The notes under the pieces: model-generated
Database searches by the model: none
Told to the model about the DNA's origin: nothing
What the model saw: only the letters and a program-made list of their open reading frames with translations
Made by a program: the position numbers and the translations under genes
Origin: Sphingomonadaceae bacterium 3R27C6
GTDB lineage: Bacteria; Pseudomonadota; Alphaproteobacteria; Sphingomonadales; Sphingomonadaceae
Reading direction: 5' to 3'
Assembly (NCBI GenBank): GCA_005503215.1
Contig: SCNS01000011.1
Coordinates: 83,087-147,086 of the forward strand
Length of the DNA stretch: 64,000 bases
In this document: one piece after another, positions 35,494-44,197 of the stretch
Numbering within the stretch: position 1 is the stretch's first letter
Layout of the letters: the number at the start of each line of letters is the position of its first letter

Positions 35494-37764
35494 CTAGATC
35501 CGGAAACTCAGGGTGCCGCCGATCGTCCGGAAGGCTTCGGGCATCACGATCTTGGAGTAGCCGCCCGGATTGATCACGCCCGCCGCATAGGGGGCGTAGA
35601 AGCGCTTATCGAGCAGGTTACGCGCATAGATGCCGATCCGCCAGCTGCCGTCCTCGGCGCCGAACCCGATGGTGCCGTTCAAGAGGCCATAGGACGGAAT
35701 CTCGGCATTCGGATCACCGATCACGGCCTGGGTCTTGGTGCGCCACGCCCAATTGGCCGCGGCGTCGATCGCCATGTCGCCGCCGACCGCCTGCTTGTAA
35801 TCCGCTCGGAGGATATATGACCATTTGGGCGCGTTGGGCAGGCGGAAGCCGCGATAGTTGGCGACGGCCGTCGTCGTCCCGGGGACGACGTAGCAGCCTT
35901 GGCCGACGACTGGTGAGATCGGCTGGCCCGGATAGCATTGCCCGTCATATTCGCGGAAGGTCGCGTCATTATACGACCCGCTCGCCGACAGACGTAGCGC
36001 CGGCGTCACGCGGAAGCCGGTTTCGACCTCGATCCCGCGCGCGCGCAGCAGCCCGGCGTTCGACAGAAAGAATGCCGGCGGCGTCGTCGTGATGTCGAAG
36101 GTCTGCGCCTGGAAGTCGCGGTAGTTCGACCAGTAGGCGGCGATGTTGAATGTCCCCTTGCCGTCGAGGAAGCTGCTCTTGAGGCCGATTTCCCAGCTCT
36201 TGACCGTTTCGGGTCGGACCTCGCGGATGATGCCGGCGGTGCCGTCGATCGCCGGACCCTTGAACCCCGTCGAATAGGTCGCGTAGAGCATGAAATCGCG
36301 GCTCGGCTCGAACTGTACGCCGACCTTGCCCGACACATTGTCGGCCCTCACCGTGCCGTCATAGTTCGGCAACCTCCCCAACGGGACGGCCGGGAAGGGC
36401 AGCGGCGAAACGACGAGCGTCCCGTGATTCCGGTCGTTGGTATAGCGGAGGCCACCGATCAGCTTGAACGCATCGGTCAGCGCGAAAGTGACATTACCGA
36501 AGGCGGCGAGGCTGCGCACCTTGTTCGTCGCGTCGCGCTGTCCGCCGCCGACGACGACGGGGGCGCCGAACAGCCCGTAATAATTGCCGTACTGGACCGC
36601 ATATCCGCCATTCTCGGTCCGGTAATAATAGAGTCCCAACACATATTCGAGACGGTTTCCGCCGGGCGACGTAAGGCGAAGCTCCTGCGTGAACTGATTG
36701 CTGTCGACGCCGCCGTCGCTGTTGTTGAAGATGTTCGCGGGCGAGGCATCGATGTCGGACAGTTGCAGCGTCTCGAGCTTGCGATATGCGGTGATCGAGG
36801 TCAGCGTGTGCTCGCCGATGCCGGCGTTGATCTCGAGCGAGCCGGCATAAAGCTTGGTGTCGGCGGTCCAATCGCCGTCCATATAGCTTTTGTAGACGTT
36901 CGGGCCGGGCTTTTCGGCGAAGCGCGCGAACTGCGAATTGAACAGGGCGCTGGTGCCGAGCGACTGGATGATCTGGCCATCCCGCGCGAAGGCGGTCTGA
37001 TACTCGCCCGACAGCAGGAAGGAGAGATTGTCCGACGGTTCCCACAGCAGCTTCGCGCGGATGCCGTTGTTCCGGCGGTCGCCCACGGCGCGCGACGGGG
37101 TCAGCACATAGGGGATCGCGCCGTCCTGACCGTTGCTATAACCCGATATGCGCAGGGCGAGGGTTTCGCCGAGCGGGACGTTGGCGCTGGCCTGCACGAC
37201 GCGATCGTTGCGCTCGCCATATTTGAGATCGAGCGAGAAGGAGGCGTCGTCCATGCGCGGCTTTTTCGTGACGACCTGGATCACACCCGCGCTCGAATTC
37301 TTGCCGAACAGCGTTCCTTGCGGGCCGCGCAACACTTCGATCCGTTCGATATCGGCAAAGCCGGTCGAGCCGGGGTCGCGCGACAGGCCGATGACGACGC
37401 CGTCGATCACCAGACCGACGGTTTGTTCGACGCCGCTGTCATAAGTCTGGGTGCCGACGCCGCGGATCTGGTAGCCGCCACCGTTCGAGACGGGATTGGT
37501 CGCCGAGAAGGTGATGTTCGGCGCGAGATACTGGATGTCGCTGACTTCCTTTAGCCCCGACTGCGCGAGACTTTCGCCCGAGACCGCGGTCACCGAAAGC
37601 GGTACATCCTGCAAACGCTCCTCGCGGCGCGTCGCGGTGACGATAATCTCGTCGCCAGCCGGGGCCGCACCGGGCTCCGCGTCCTGCGCGAACGCGGGCA
37701 TCGCCGGCAGCGCCATGGCCGCAACCGAAGCGAGCAATATGCGCCGAGCGCCGAATCGAACCAT
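35494..37764 (-). CDS. TonB-dependent receptor (756 aa)
   Basis: Signal peptide 'ASVAAMALPAMPAFAQ', TonB-box region 'GDEIIVTATRREERLQDVP', a plug with 'IERIEVLRGPQGTLFGKN', and a barrel ending 'FRTIGGTLSFRI'. The ATG at 37764 follows GGGGAGGTTATC. It is the uptake gene of the second glycan locus, divergent from an SGNH hydrolase 130 bases away. The intergenic region holds the motif TCAAGACCGCTTGTAA (37831-37846), which also occurs at the other promoters of the locus. The glycosidases encoded nearby suggest that it imports an oligosaccharide or glycoside; the substrate is not evident. Confidence 0.93.
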   Translation of the reverse strand: MVRFGARRILLASVAAMALPAMPAFAQDAEPGAAPAGDEIIVTATRREERLQDVPLSVTAVSGESLAQSGLKEVSDIQYLAPNITFSATNPVSNGGGYQIRGVGTQTYDSGVEQTVGLVIDGVVIGLSRDPGSTGFADIERIEVLRGPQGTLFGKNSSAGVIQVVTKKPRMDDASFSLDLKYGERNDRVVQASANVPLGETLALRISGYSNGQDGAIPYVLTPSRAVGDRRNNGIRAKLLWEPSDNLSFLLSGEYQTAFARDGQIIQSLGTSALFNSQFARFAEKPGPNVYKSYMDGDWTADTKLYAGSLEINAGIGEHTLTSITAYRKLETLQLSDIDASPANIFNNSDGGVDSNQFTQELRLTSPGGNRLEYVLGLYYYRTENGGYAVQYGNYYGLFGAPVVVGGGQRDATNKVRSLAAFGNVTFALTDAFKLIGGLRYTNDRNHGTLVVSPLPFPAVPLGRLPNYDGTVRADNVSGKVGVQFEPSRDFMLYATYSTGFKGPAIDGTAGIIREVRPETVKSWEIGLKSSFLDGKGTFNIAAYWSNYRDFQAQTFDITTTPPAFFLSNAGLLRARGIEVETGFRVTPALRLSASGSYNDATFREYDGQCYPGQPISPVVGQGCYVVPGTTTAVANYRGFRLPNAPKWSYILRADYKQAVGGDMAIDAAANWAWRTKTQAVIGDPNAEIPSYGLLNGTIGFGAEDGSWRIGIYARNLLDKRFYAPYAAGVINPGGYSKIVMPEAFRTIGGTLSFRI

Positions 37765-37824
37765 GATAACCTCCCCAACAAGACGCTCGCGGCGCCGATG
37801 CCGCTGAATAGGCCAGCAACATAA

Positions 37825-37846
37825 AAGCAGTCAAGACCGCTTGTAA
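37825..37846. promoter_or_regulatory. Candidate TetR operator between TonB receptor and SGNH hydrolase
   Basis: AAGCAG-TCAAGACCGC-TTGTAA. The core and right arm match the sites at 39685-39706 and 47674-47695 (consensus TCAAnACnGnTTGTAA); the left arm is degenerate. It is placed to control both divergent genes. Confidence 0.6.
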
Positions 37847-37894
37847 GTTGATGTTTGAGTGATAGGATGGTGTGATAATTTGGGGAGATTGCTA

Positions 37895-38749
37895 ATGAAG
37901 TCTTTGATTTTACTGCCGTTGGCATTTGCTGCCCAGCCCCTCGCAGCTGCTGAACCGGCGCCCCGTGTCGGTGTTGTTGCCGATCCTTGCGCGGCCTTGC
38001 CGCCGATGCCCGCGGTCGTCGCCGACTATATGGTGCGCGCCAAGGCTGCGCTCGCGGCTGGCAATCCACTGCCGCCGCGCTCGGCGGATGGCATGGCTAT
38101 CTATACGAGATGGCAGCAAGATTTGCTCCTCGCCGACTTCGCGGGGTTCTGCCGCTATGCCGCCGCGAATCGCAGCCTGTCGCCCGCGACGCCTGACCGG
38201 ATCGTCTTCATTGGCGATTCGATCACCGAAGCATGGCTGACGCGGCAGCCGGACTTCTTCACCGGCGACCGTATCGATCGCGGAATCGGCGGCCAGACGA
38301 CGACGCAGATGCTCGCGCGATTTCGCGCCGACGTGATCGACCTCAAGCCGCGGGTCGTTCATATCATGGCGGGAACCAACGACATCGCCGGGAATATCGG
38401 CGCGACCTCGCTCGATCGGATCGAGGCCAATATTCGCACGATGGTCGATCTCGCCGGAGCGCACGGGATTGCGGTGGTGATCGGGTCGGTGCTTCCCGCC
38501 CGCCAATTCAACTGGCGACCCGAAATCGCTCCGATCGAGCCAATCGCCGCGCTGAACGCGCGCCTTCGAGCGCTGGCGACCGAGCGGAACCTGATCTTCG
38601 CCGACTATTATTCCGCCCTCGACGACGGCGCGCAGGGATTGGCGAAGGTCCATGCCGAGGACGGCGTCCACCCGACCGCGGCCGGCTATGCCGTGATGCG
38701 CCCGATCGCCGAGCGCGCGCTGGCATCGGCGGCGCGCAAACCATCATAG
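37895..38749 (+). CDS. Exported SGNH/GDSL hydrolase (284 aa)
   Basis: Signal peptide 'LILLPLAFAAQPLAAAEP', then an SGNH fold with block I 'VFIGDSITEAW' (nucleophile Ser), block III 'MAGTNDIAGN' and block V 'EDGVHPTAAGY' (Asp and His). Such enzymes deacetylate or de-esterify carbohydrates in the periplasm. I chose the ATG at 37895 because GGGGAGA lies before it. In this locus it probably removes acyl groups from the imported glycan before the glycosidases act, in line with the carboxylesterase further on. Its stop overlaps the end of the convergent isomerase-like gene by a few bases. Confidence 0.9.
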   Translation: MKSLILLPLAFAAQPLAAAEPAPRVGVVADPCAALPPMPAVVADYMVRAKAALAAGNPLPPRSADGMAIYTRWQQDLLLADFAGFCRYAAANRSLSPATPDRIVFIGDSITEAWLTRQPDFFTGDRIDRGIGGQTTTQMLARFRADVIDLKPRVVHIMAGTNDIAGNIGATSLDRIEANIRTMVDLAGAHGIAVVIGSVLPARQFNWRPEIAPIEPIAALNARLRALATERNLIFADYYSALDDGAQGLAKVHAEDGVHPTAAGYAVMRPIAERALASAARKPS

Positions 38750-39640
38750 GCGACCGAGATGGCGATAGGCCGAACCGATGGCGGCGATCACGCGGTCGGC
38801 CGGCGTCTCTTCTTCCTCGATGAAGGCATAGCGCACATCTGCGGCGGTCATCGCCCGCACCATCGCTTTGAAATCGACGATGCCTTCGCCGATCGGCGCG
38901 GTCGGCGGAATACGGTCGACCGCCGGCTCGATCGGGCCGCGCCAGTCCTTGAGATGCGCGAGCGCCGCGCGGCCGCCGAGGCGTTCCAGATAGGGAAGGG
39001 GATCGACCCCCGCCGCGATCGTGTTGCCGATATCGAGTTCGAAGTCGACGAGCCCCGGGTCGCAGCGGTCGATCATGTCGTCGAAGGCATAGCGACCGTC
39101 GAAGCGCAGGAAGTCGAGGCCATGGGTGTGGTAGGCAAAGCGCATCCCCGCGGCCTTCACGCGTCCGCCGATGTGGTTGAACCGGTCAGCGGTTCGCAGG
39201 AAGTCGTCGCGCGTGAGCGCGGCGATCGCGTCGCGGAAGACATTGTCGGACTTGCCGACCAGCGCGCGATAGGCGGGAACGAGCGGCACGGGCGCGACCA
39301 CATAGCCCATACCGATCCCGGCGCATTGCTCGATCAGGCGAGCGATCTCGGCATCGTCCATGTCGGCGCGCACCGCATGAGCGCCGATCGCGATCAGACC
39401 GTTGTCGGCAAGCGCCTTGCGGATGGTGGCGGCGTCCCGGTCATAGAAGCCCGCGAATTCGACGTGGTGCAGGCCGGTCGCAGCAATCGCGGCAAGCGTC
39501 CCCTCGAAGTCCTTCGCGAGCAGGTCGCGCGCCATGTAGAGCTGGACGCCGATAACCGGCTTGGTCGGGGCCGCAATGGCACTTTTGGGAAGCATCGCGA
39601 TGGCCGCGGCGGCGGCAAGAAACTGGCGGCGTTCGATCAT
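38744..39640 (-). CDS. Exported sugar phosphate isomerase/epimerase-like TIM-barrel protein (298 aa)
   Basis: This is an AP-endonuclease-2/xylose-isomerase-like barrel (PF01261), with 'GVQLYMARDLLAKDFEGTL' at the start, 'GMRFAYHTHGLDF' and 'DFELDIGNTIAAG' carrying His/Glu/Asp metal ligands, and 'IEEEETPADR' near the end. The N-terminus 'MIERRQFLAAAAAIAML' is a Tat-type signal, so it should act in the periplasm, as many PUL-linked members do. I chose the ATG at 39640 because AAAGGAG precedes it. It is divergent from tetR, with a candidate operator between. Its reaction is unknown; members include keto-glycoside-forming or -cleaving enzymes, but assignment needs evidence not in the sequence. 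Confidence 0.88.
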   Translation of the reverse strand: MIERRQFLAAAAAIAMLPKSAIAAPTKPVIGVQLYMARDLLAKDFEGTLAAIAATGLHHVEFAGFYDRDAATIRKALADNGLIAIGAHAVRADMDDAEIARLIEQCAGIGMGYVVAPVPLVPAYRALVGKSDNVFRDAIAALTRDDFLRTADRFNHIGGRVKAAGMRFAYHTHGLDFLRFDGRYAFDDMIDRCDPGLVDFELDIGNTIAAGVDPLPYLERLGGRAALAHLKDWRGPIEPAVDRIPPTAPIGEGIVDFKAMVRAMTAADVRYAFIEEEETPADRVIAAIGSAYRHLGRL

Positions 39641-39684
39641 AGCGTGCTCCTTTGTGCTTGCCATGATCCTATGGCGCCCATATG

Positions 39685-39706
39685 TTACGGTCAACACTGC
39701 TTGTAA
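39685..39706. promoter_or_regulatory. Candidate TetR operator in isomerase/tetR intergenic region
   Basis: TTACGG-TCAACACTGC-TTGTAA: four of six arm pairs are symmetric. It shares the core with the sites at 37825 and 47674. It sits 45 bases from the isomerase-like start and 17 bases from the tetR start, as expected for autoregulation. Confidence 0.65.
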
Positions 39707-39722
39707 ATTGAGAGGCGAAAAC

Positions 39723-40355
39723 ATGGCCGAGAAACCGCAGAGGCGGACGCAGGCGGAGCGGAGCGCGGGGACGCGCGAACTGCTTCTGGCAGCCACGGTC
39801 GAGGCGCTGCACGAGCATGGCTATGCCGCGACTTCGACGATCCTCGTCGCTGAAAAAGCAGGCGTCAGTCGCGGTGCGATGCTCCACCAGTTTCGCACCA
39901 AAGCCGACCTGATGACCTTTGTTGTCGAAGCGGTGTTCGAAGCCGAACTACAGCATTATTCCGAATATCTGCGCGACGTCACCGATCCGCGCGAGCGTTT
40001 TCTCGCCTATCCCGAGATGGCGTGGGAAGTGCTCAGCCGCCCTTCGGGCGTCGCGGTGCTGGAGATTATGCAGGGCTCGCGCAGCGACCCGCAACTTTGC
40101 GAGATGCTTGCGCCCGTGCAGGCGCGGATCGAAAAGGAAGCGCTCGAATTCACGCATCTCGCCGCGGCGCAAGATGCACGCGGGGCGATGGCCGTCATGC
40201 GGCTGGTCGTCTGGGCAATCCGCGGCCTGTCGATCGCGCAGGTGCTTGCGCCCGCGCCAGGCAGCGTGCGCGATTCGGTGAAGGTGCTCAAGCGCCTGAT
40301 GGCGGCCGGTCTTGAAACCGGGATGCTGTCGGTAGGCCCTGAAAAAGCCAAATAA
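39723..40355 (+). CDS. TetR family transcriptional regulator (210 aa)
   Basis: TetR HTH at residues about 15-60 ('RELLLAATVEALHEHGYAAT', 'ILVAEKAGVSRGAMLHQF') with a C-terminal ligand domain. I chose the ATG at 39723, preceded by GAGAGG; longer frames read through the operator and the divergent gene. It is followed 12 bases later by the GH3 gene and so probably leads a tetR-GH3-esterase-GH20 operon. Three related palindromic motifs at the promoters of the locus are the likely binding sites. The inducer would be a sugar from the imported glycan; this is inference. Confidence 0.9.
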   Translation: MAEKPQRRTQAERSAGTRELLLAATVEALHEHGYAATSTILVAEKAGVSRGAMLHQFRTKADLMTFVVEAVFEAELQHYSEYLRDVTDPRERFLAYPEMAWEVLSRPSGVAVLEIMQGSRSDPQLCEMLAPVQARIEKEALEFTHLAAAQDARGAMAVMRLVVWAIRGLSIAQVLAPAPGSVRDSVKVLKRLMAAGLETGMLSVGPEKAK

Positions 40356-40367
40356 CAGGAGAGGAAA

Positions 40368-42614
40368 ATGGGACGCGCCATGTCCACCGCCATTCTGGCG
40401 GTTGCTACGATTATTGCCATGCCGGCGACGGCCAAACAGGCGGACGGAATGACCGAACAAGGAAAAACGGCGGAAGAGCGCGCCGCATCGATCGTCGATG
40501 CCATGACCCTCGACGAGCAGATATCGCTGACGAAATCGATGTCGGGCGGCAGCCTGCTCGATCTTGGCATTCCGCTCCCGTCTTTCATTCCCGAAGCGAT
40601 GCGGCAGCCGAAGCCCGACGGCGCGCTCGGCACCGCCGGTTTCGTGCCCGCGGTGGACCGCGTTGGTTTCCCGGCGCTCCATCTCGGCGACGCGAGCCTT
40701 GGGGTCGCGGACATCGGCTATCTGCGCCCCGGTCAGGAATCGACCGCGCTCCCCGCGACCCTGTCACTGGCGGCGACCTTCGATCCCGCGATGGCGCGCG
40801 AGGCCGGGCGACTGATCGGCGCCGAAGCCTTTGCGAAAGGCATCAATGTGATGCTCGCCGGGGGCGTCAACCTTGCCCGCGAACTGCGAAACGGCCGCAA
40901 CTTCGAATATCTTGGCGAGGATCCGTTGCTCGCGGGCGTCCTCGTCGGCGAGCAGATCGCCGGTATTCAGGACCGCCATGTCGCCTCGACGATCAAACAT
41001 TTTACGCTGAACCCGCAGGAGAGCGGCCGCTTCGTCTATGACGCGCGGATCGGCGAGGCGGCGCTGCGCGAATCCGACCTCCTCGCCTTCGAGATCGGCA
41101 TCAAGCGCGGCAAGCCCGCCTCGATCATGTGCGCCTATAACAAGGTCAATGGCGCCTATGCGTGCGAGAATGAATTTCTGATGCGCGACGTGCTGAAAGG
41201 CGACTGGCAATATTCGGGCTGGGTCATGTCCGACTGGGGCGCGGTGCACAGCCTCAAGCCGTCGATCGACGCCGGCCTCGACCAGCAGTCGCCGCAGGAT
41301 GAGGATTATTTCGCTGGCCTCCCCGCCGCCGTGAAAGCGGGCGAGATCGCGCCGGCGCGCGTGCGCGACATGGCGCTGCGCATCGTGCGCTCGATGGCGT
41401 TGGTTGGAGCCCTTGATCATCGCGCGGCACCGGGCGGTGTTATCGACCGCGAGGCCAATAGTGCAAAGGCGCAGGCGATGGCCGAGGCGGGCATGGTCCT
41501 GCTCAAGAACAACGGCATCCTGCCGCTCGCCTCGAGTGCGAAGTCGATCGCGGTCATCGGCCGCCACGCCGACAAGGGCGTGCCGATCGGTGGCGGCTCG
41601 TCGCAGGTCATCCCTTGGGGCGGCGTTTATCGCGACGCGCCCGGCGCCAATCCGCTCTCGGCCTTGCTCGCGCCGAGCTATGGGCTTTCCTCGCCGCTGA
41701 AGGCGCTGCAGGCCGAGTTGCCGGGCACCGCGATCAGCTTCGACGATGGCAGCGATGTCGCGCGCGCTGCCGAAGCGGCGAAGAAGGCGGACCTCGTCGT
41801 CATCTATGCGGTCAAGCCCGAGATGGAGGGTATCGATCACGCCGATTTCTCGCTGCCTTATGGGCAGGATGCGATGATCGACGCGGTCGCGTCCGCCAAT
41901 CGCAAGACCGTCGTCGTCCTCCAGACCGGCAACCCCGTCGCGATGCCCTGGCTGGGCAAGGTCGGCGCGGTGCTCGAAGCCTGGTTCTCGGGCCAGCGCG
42001 GCGGCGAGGCGATGGCCGCGATTCTGAATGGAAAGAGCGCGCCGCAAGGACGTCTGCCGATCAGCTTCCCGGCGGGCGCCGAGCAGCTCACGCAAAAAGC
42101 GGTCGTCGGTTACGATCCGGCGAAGCAGCGTCCACTCGGCATCGGGGTCAAATATGACCCCTTCCCGATCGACTATGTCGAAGGGAGCGACATCGGTTAT
42201 CGCTGGTTCGAACGAACCGAAGCGAAGCCGCTCTTTCCCTTCGGTTACGGCCTGACCTACACCCGCTTCGATTATGGCGGCCTGGAATTTCGTGGCGGCA
42301 AGGCGCTGAGCGTCAAGGCGCGGATCACCAATAGCGGGGACCGCGAAGGGATCGAAGTCGCGCAGCTCTATGTCGCGCCGCCGGGCCGCACGCACCGCCT
42401 AGCTGGCTGGGCGAAGGTCAGCCTCAAGCCCGGCGAAAGCCGCGAGGTGACGATCGAAGCCGATCCCTGGCTCCTCTTATCCTATGATGAGGCTGGTAAG
42501 AATTGGGGCCGCCCGCGCGGCGAATATCGCTTCTTTGTCGGCAAATCGGCGGGTGAGCCGATGCTGACTGGCAGCGCCGTACTGACTGCCGCCACCGAAG
42601 ACCGGAAACGCTGA
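40368..42614 (+). CDS. Exported GH3 family beta-glycosidase (748 aa)
   Basis: Signal peptide 'STAILAVATIIAMPATA' followed by the complete GH3 architecture: barrel with KH pair at 210-211, nucleophile Asp289 in 'VMSDWGAVHS', a GH3_C sandwich ('GMVLLKNNGILPL') and an FnIII-like end. AGGAGAGG precedes the ATG. Unlike the GH3 enzyme at 15691-17772, this one is exported, so the two loci use opposite compartments. It removes terminal beta-linked sugars from the imported glycan. It is followed 3 bases later by the carboxylesterase gene. Substrate range (glucoside, xyloside or other) is not readable from sequence. Confidence 0.93.
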   Translation: MGRAMSTAILAVATIIAMPATAKQADGMTEQGKTAEERAASIVDAMTLDEQISLTKSMSGGSLLDLGIPLPSFIPEAMRQPKPDGALGTAGFVPAVDRVGFPALHLGDASLGVADIGYLRPGQESTALPATLSLAATFDPAMAREAGRLIGAEAFAKGINVMLAGGVNLARELRNGRNFEYLGEDPLLAGVLVGEQIAGIQDRHVASTIKHFTLNPQESGRFVYDARIGEAALRESDLLAFEIGIKRGKPASIMCAYNKVNGAYACENEFLMRDVLKGDWQYSGWVMSDWGAVHSLKPSIDAGLDQQSPQDEDYFAGLPAAVKAGEIAPARVRDMALRIVRSMALVGALDHRAAPGGVIDREANSAKAQAMAEAGMVLLKNNGILPLASSAKSIAVIGRHADKGVPIGGGSSQVIPWGGVYRDAPGANPLSALLAPSYGLSSPLKALQAELPGTAISFDDGSDVARAAEAAKKADLVVIYAVKPEMEGIDHADFSLPYGQDAMIDAVASANRKTVVVLQTGNPVAMPWLGKVGAVLEAWFSGQRGGEAMAAILNGKSAPQGRLPISFPAGAEQLTQKAVVGYDPAKQRPLGIGVKYDPFPIDYVEGSDIGYRWFERTEAKPLFPFGYGLTYTRFDYGGLEFRGGKALSVKARITNSGDREGIEVAQLYVAPPGRTHRLAGWAKVSLKPGESREVTIEADPWLLLSYDEAGKNWGRPRGEYRFFVGKSAGEPMLTGSAVLTAATEDRKR

Positions 42615-42617
42615 GCG

Positions 42618-44174
42618 ATGCGCCACATGTCGATGGTCGCGATCCTGCTGGTGACGGCGCTCGCCGCGCCGGCCGCTGCTCAGGAGGTCCCAACAGCCAA
42701 TGGCCGGGTGCGCGGGATCGCCGAAGAAGGCGTCGAGGCGTTCAAGGGCCTGCCGTTCGCCGCGCCTCCGGTCGGCGAGTTCCGCTGGCGGCCGCCGCAG
42801 TCCGTCGCGCCTTGGCAGGGCGTGCGCGAGGCCACCCGCTTCGGGCACGACTGCATGCGTCCGGCCGCCGATCCGGCGTTCGAGCCCTCGGAAGACTGTC
42901 TTTACCTCAACGTCTGGCGCCCCGCCGGCGGACCATCGCAAAAGCGGCCCGTGATCGTCTGGATCCATGGCGGCGCTTTCGTGTCGGGATCGAATGTTCC
43001 CGCTGAGGCGTCGGGCGCCGCCTTCGCGCGCGACGGGGTGGTCTTCGTGGCGCCCAATTACCGGCTCGGGCGCTTTGGCTTCTTCGCGCATCCTGCGCTG
43101 TCCGCCGAACGGCCCGACGAACCCAAGGGCAATTACGGCTATCTCGACCAGATCGCAGCGCTGCAATGGGTCAAGCGCAATATTGCCGCGTTCGGCGGCG
43201 ATCCCGATAATGTGACGATTATGGGTGCATCGGCGGGCGGGGAGTCGGTGCTCGCGCTTGCCGCCTCGCCGCTCGCGCGCGGGCTGTTCCAGCGCGTGAT
43301 CGCGCAGTCGGGCGGTGGGCGGACGCAGTTGCTCGGCGCGCAGATGCTTTCGGCAGATACCGAGGCGCATCCCTCGGCCGAGAAGATCGGCCTCGCCTTT
43401 GCCGCGAGTGTCGGCGTCGACGGGAGCGACGCGGCGGCGCTCGAAAAGCTTCGCGCGCTGCCACCCGAAAAGGTCGCGGGCAATCTGACCGCGCTCGGCA
43501 TGTTGTTTCTCGGCGAGCGCAGCCGTTTTTCGGGGCCGATCGTCGATGGCCGCATCGTGACCGCGCAGCCGGCCGAAGCGCTGAAGCGCGCACCGCCGCT
43601 GCCGATGATCGTCGGAGCCGACGAAGCCGACCTCGGCCTCAACCGCGCACCGTCGAAGGACGCGGCCTTTACCGCCTTCGGACCGCTCTCCACCACAGCG
43701 CGCGCGGCGTACGATCCCGCGGGCACCGCAACGCTCGACGACGTCAACGGCATGATCGGCCGCGACCGGACGATGATCGAGCCCGCCCGGCTGGTGGCGC
43801 GAACCATCGCCGCGAACGGCCGGCCTGCCTTTTTGTTCCGCTTTTCCTATGTTGCCGAAGCGCAACGCGGAAAGCCGATCAAGGGCGCCGAACATTCGAG
43901 CGAAGTCGTCTACGCCTTCGACCGGCTGGGCGCGCTCCTTGGTGACAAGGTCGCCGCGACCGATGCGGCTGTCGCATCGACGATGCACCGTTACTGGGTG
44001 AATTTCGCGCGGACGGGCGATCCGAACGGTGTCGACTTGCCCCACTGGTCGACGGTTACGAAGGCCGACGATCCGCTTCTCGACTTTCAGGCCGACGGGC
44101 GTGTCGTGACCAAGGCCGATCCTTGGAAAGCACGCCTCGATGTGACCGAAGCCTACGCCGAAGCGGCGAAATGA
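42618..44174 (+). CDS. Exported type B carboxylesterase (518 aa)
   Basis: Signal peptide 'VAILLVTALAAPAAAQ' then a COesterase domain (PF00135): 'SEDCLYLNVW', oxyanion 'VIVWIHGGAF', nucleophile elbow 'IMGASAGGESV' with Ser205, and later acid and His regions ('EHSSEVVYAFD'). It would act in the periplasm on acyl, feruloyl or similar esters of the substrate. The ATG lies 3 bases after the GH3 stop, and the gene ends 23 bases before the GH20 start, showing one operon. Two further esterase-type functions (SGNH hydrolase here) in the locus suggest a heavily acylated glycoside. Confidence 0.93.
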   Translation: MRHMSMVAILLVTALAAPAAAQEVPTANGRVRGIAEEGVEAFKGLPFAAPPVGEFRWRPPQSVAPWQGVREATRFGHDCMRPAADPAFEPSEDCLYLNVWRPAGGPSQKRPVIVWIHGGAFVSGSNVPAEASGAAFARDGVVFVAPNYRLGRFGFFAHPALSAERPDEPKGNYGYLDQIAALQWVKRNIAAFGGDPDNVTIMGASAGGESVLALAASPLARGLFQRVIAQSGGGRTQLLGAQMLSADTEAHPSAEKIGLAFAASVGVDGSDAAALEKLRALPPEKVAGNLTALGMLFLGERSRFSGPIVDGRIVTAQPAEALKRAPPLPMIVGADEADLGLNRAPSKDAAFTAFGPLSTTARAAYDPAGTATLDDVNGMIGRDRTMIEPARLVARTIAANGRPAFLFRFSYVAEAQRGKPIKGAEHSSEVVYAFDRLGALLGDKVAATDAAVASTMHRYWVNFARTGDPNGVDLPHWSTVTKADDPLLDFQADGRVVTKADPWKARLDVTEAYAEAAK

Positions 44175-44197
44175 CAGCGAACCGGAGGAAGCGGAAC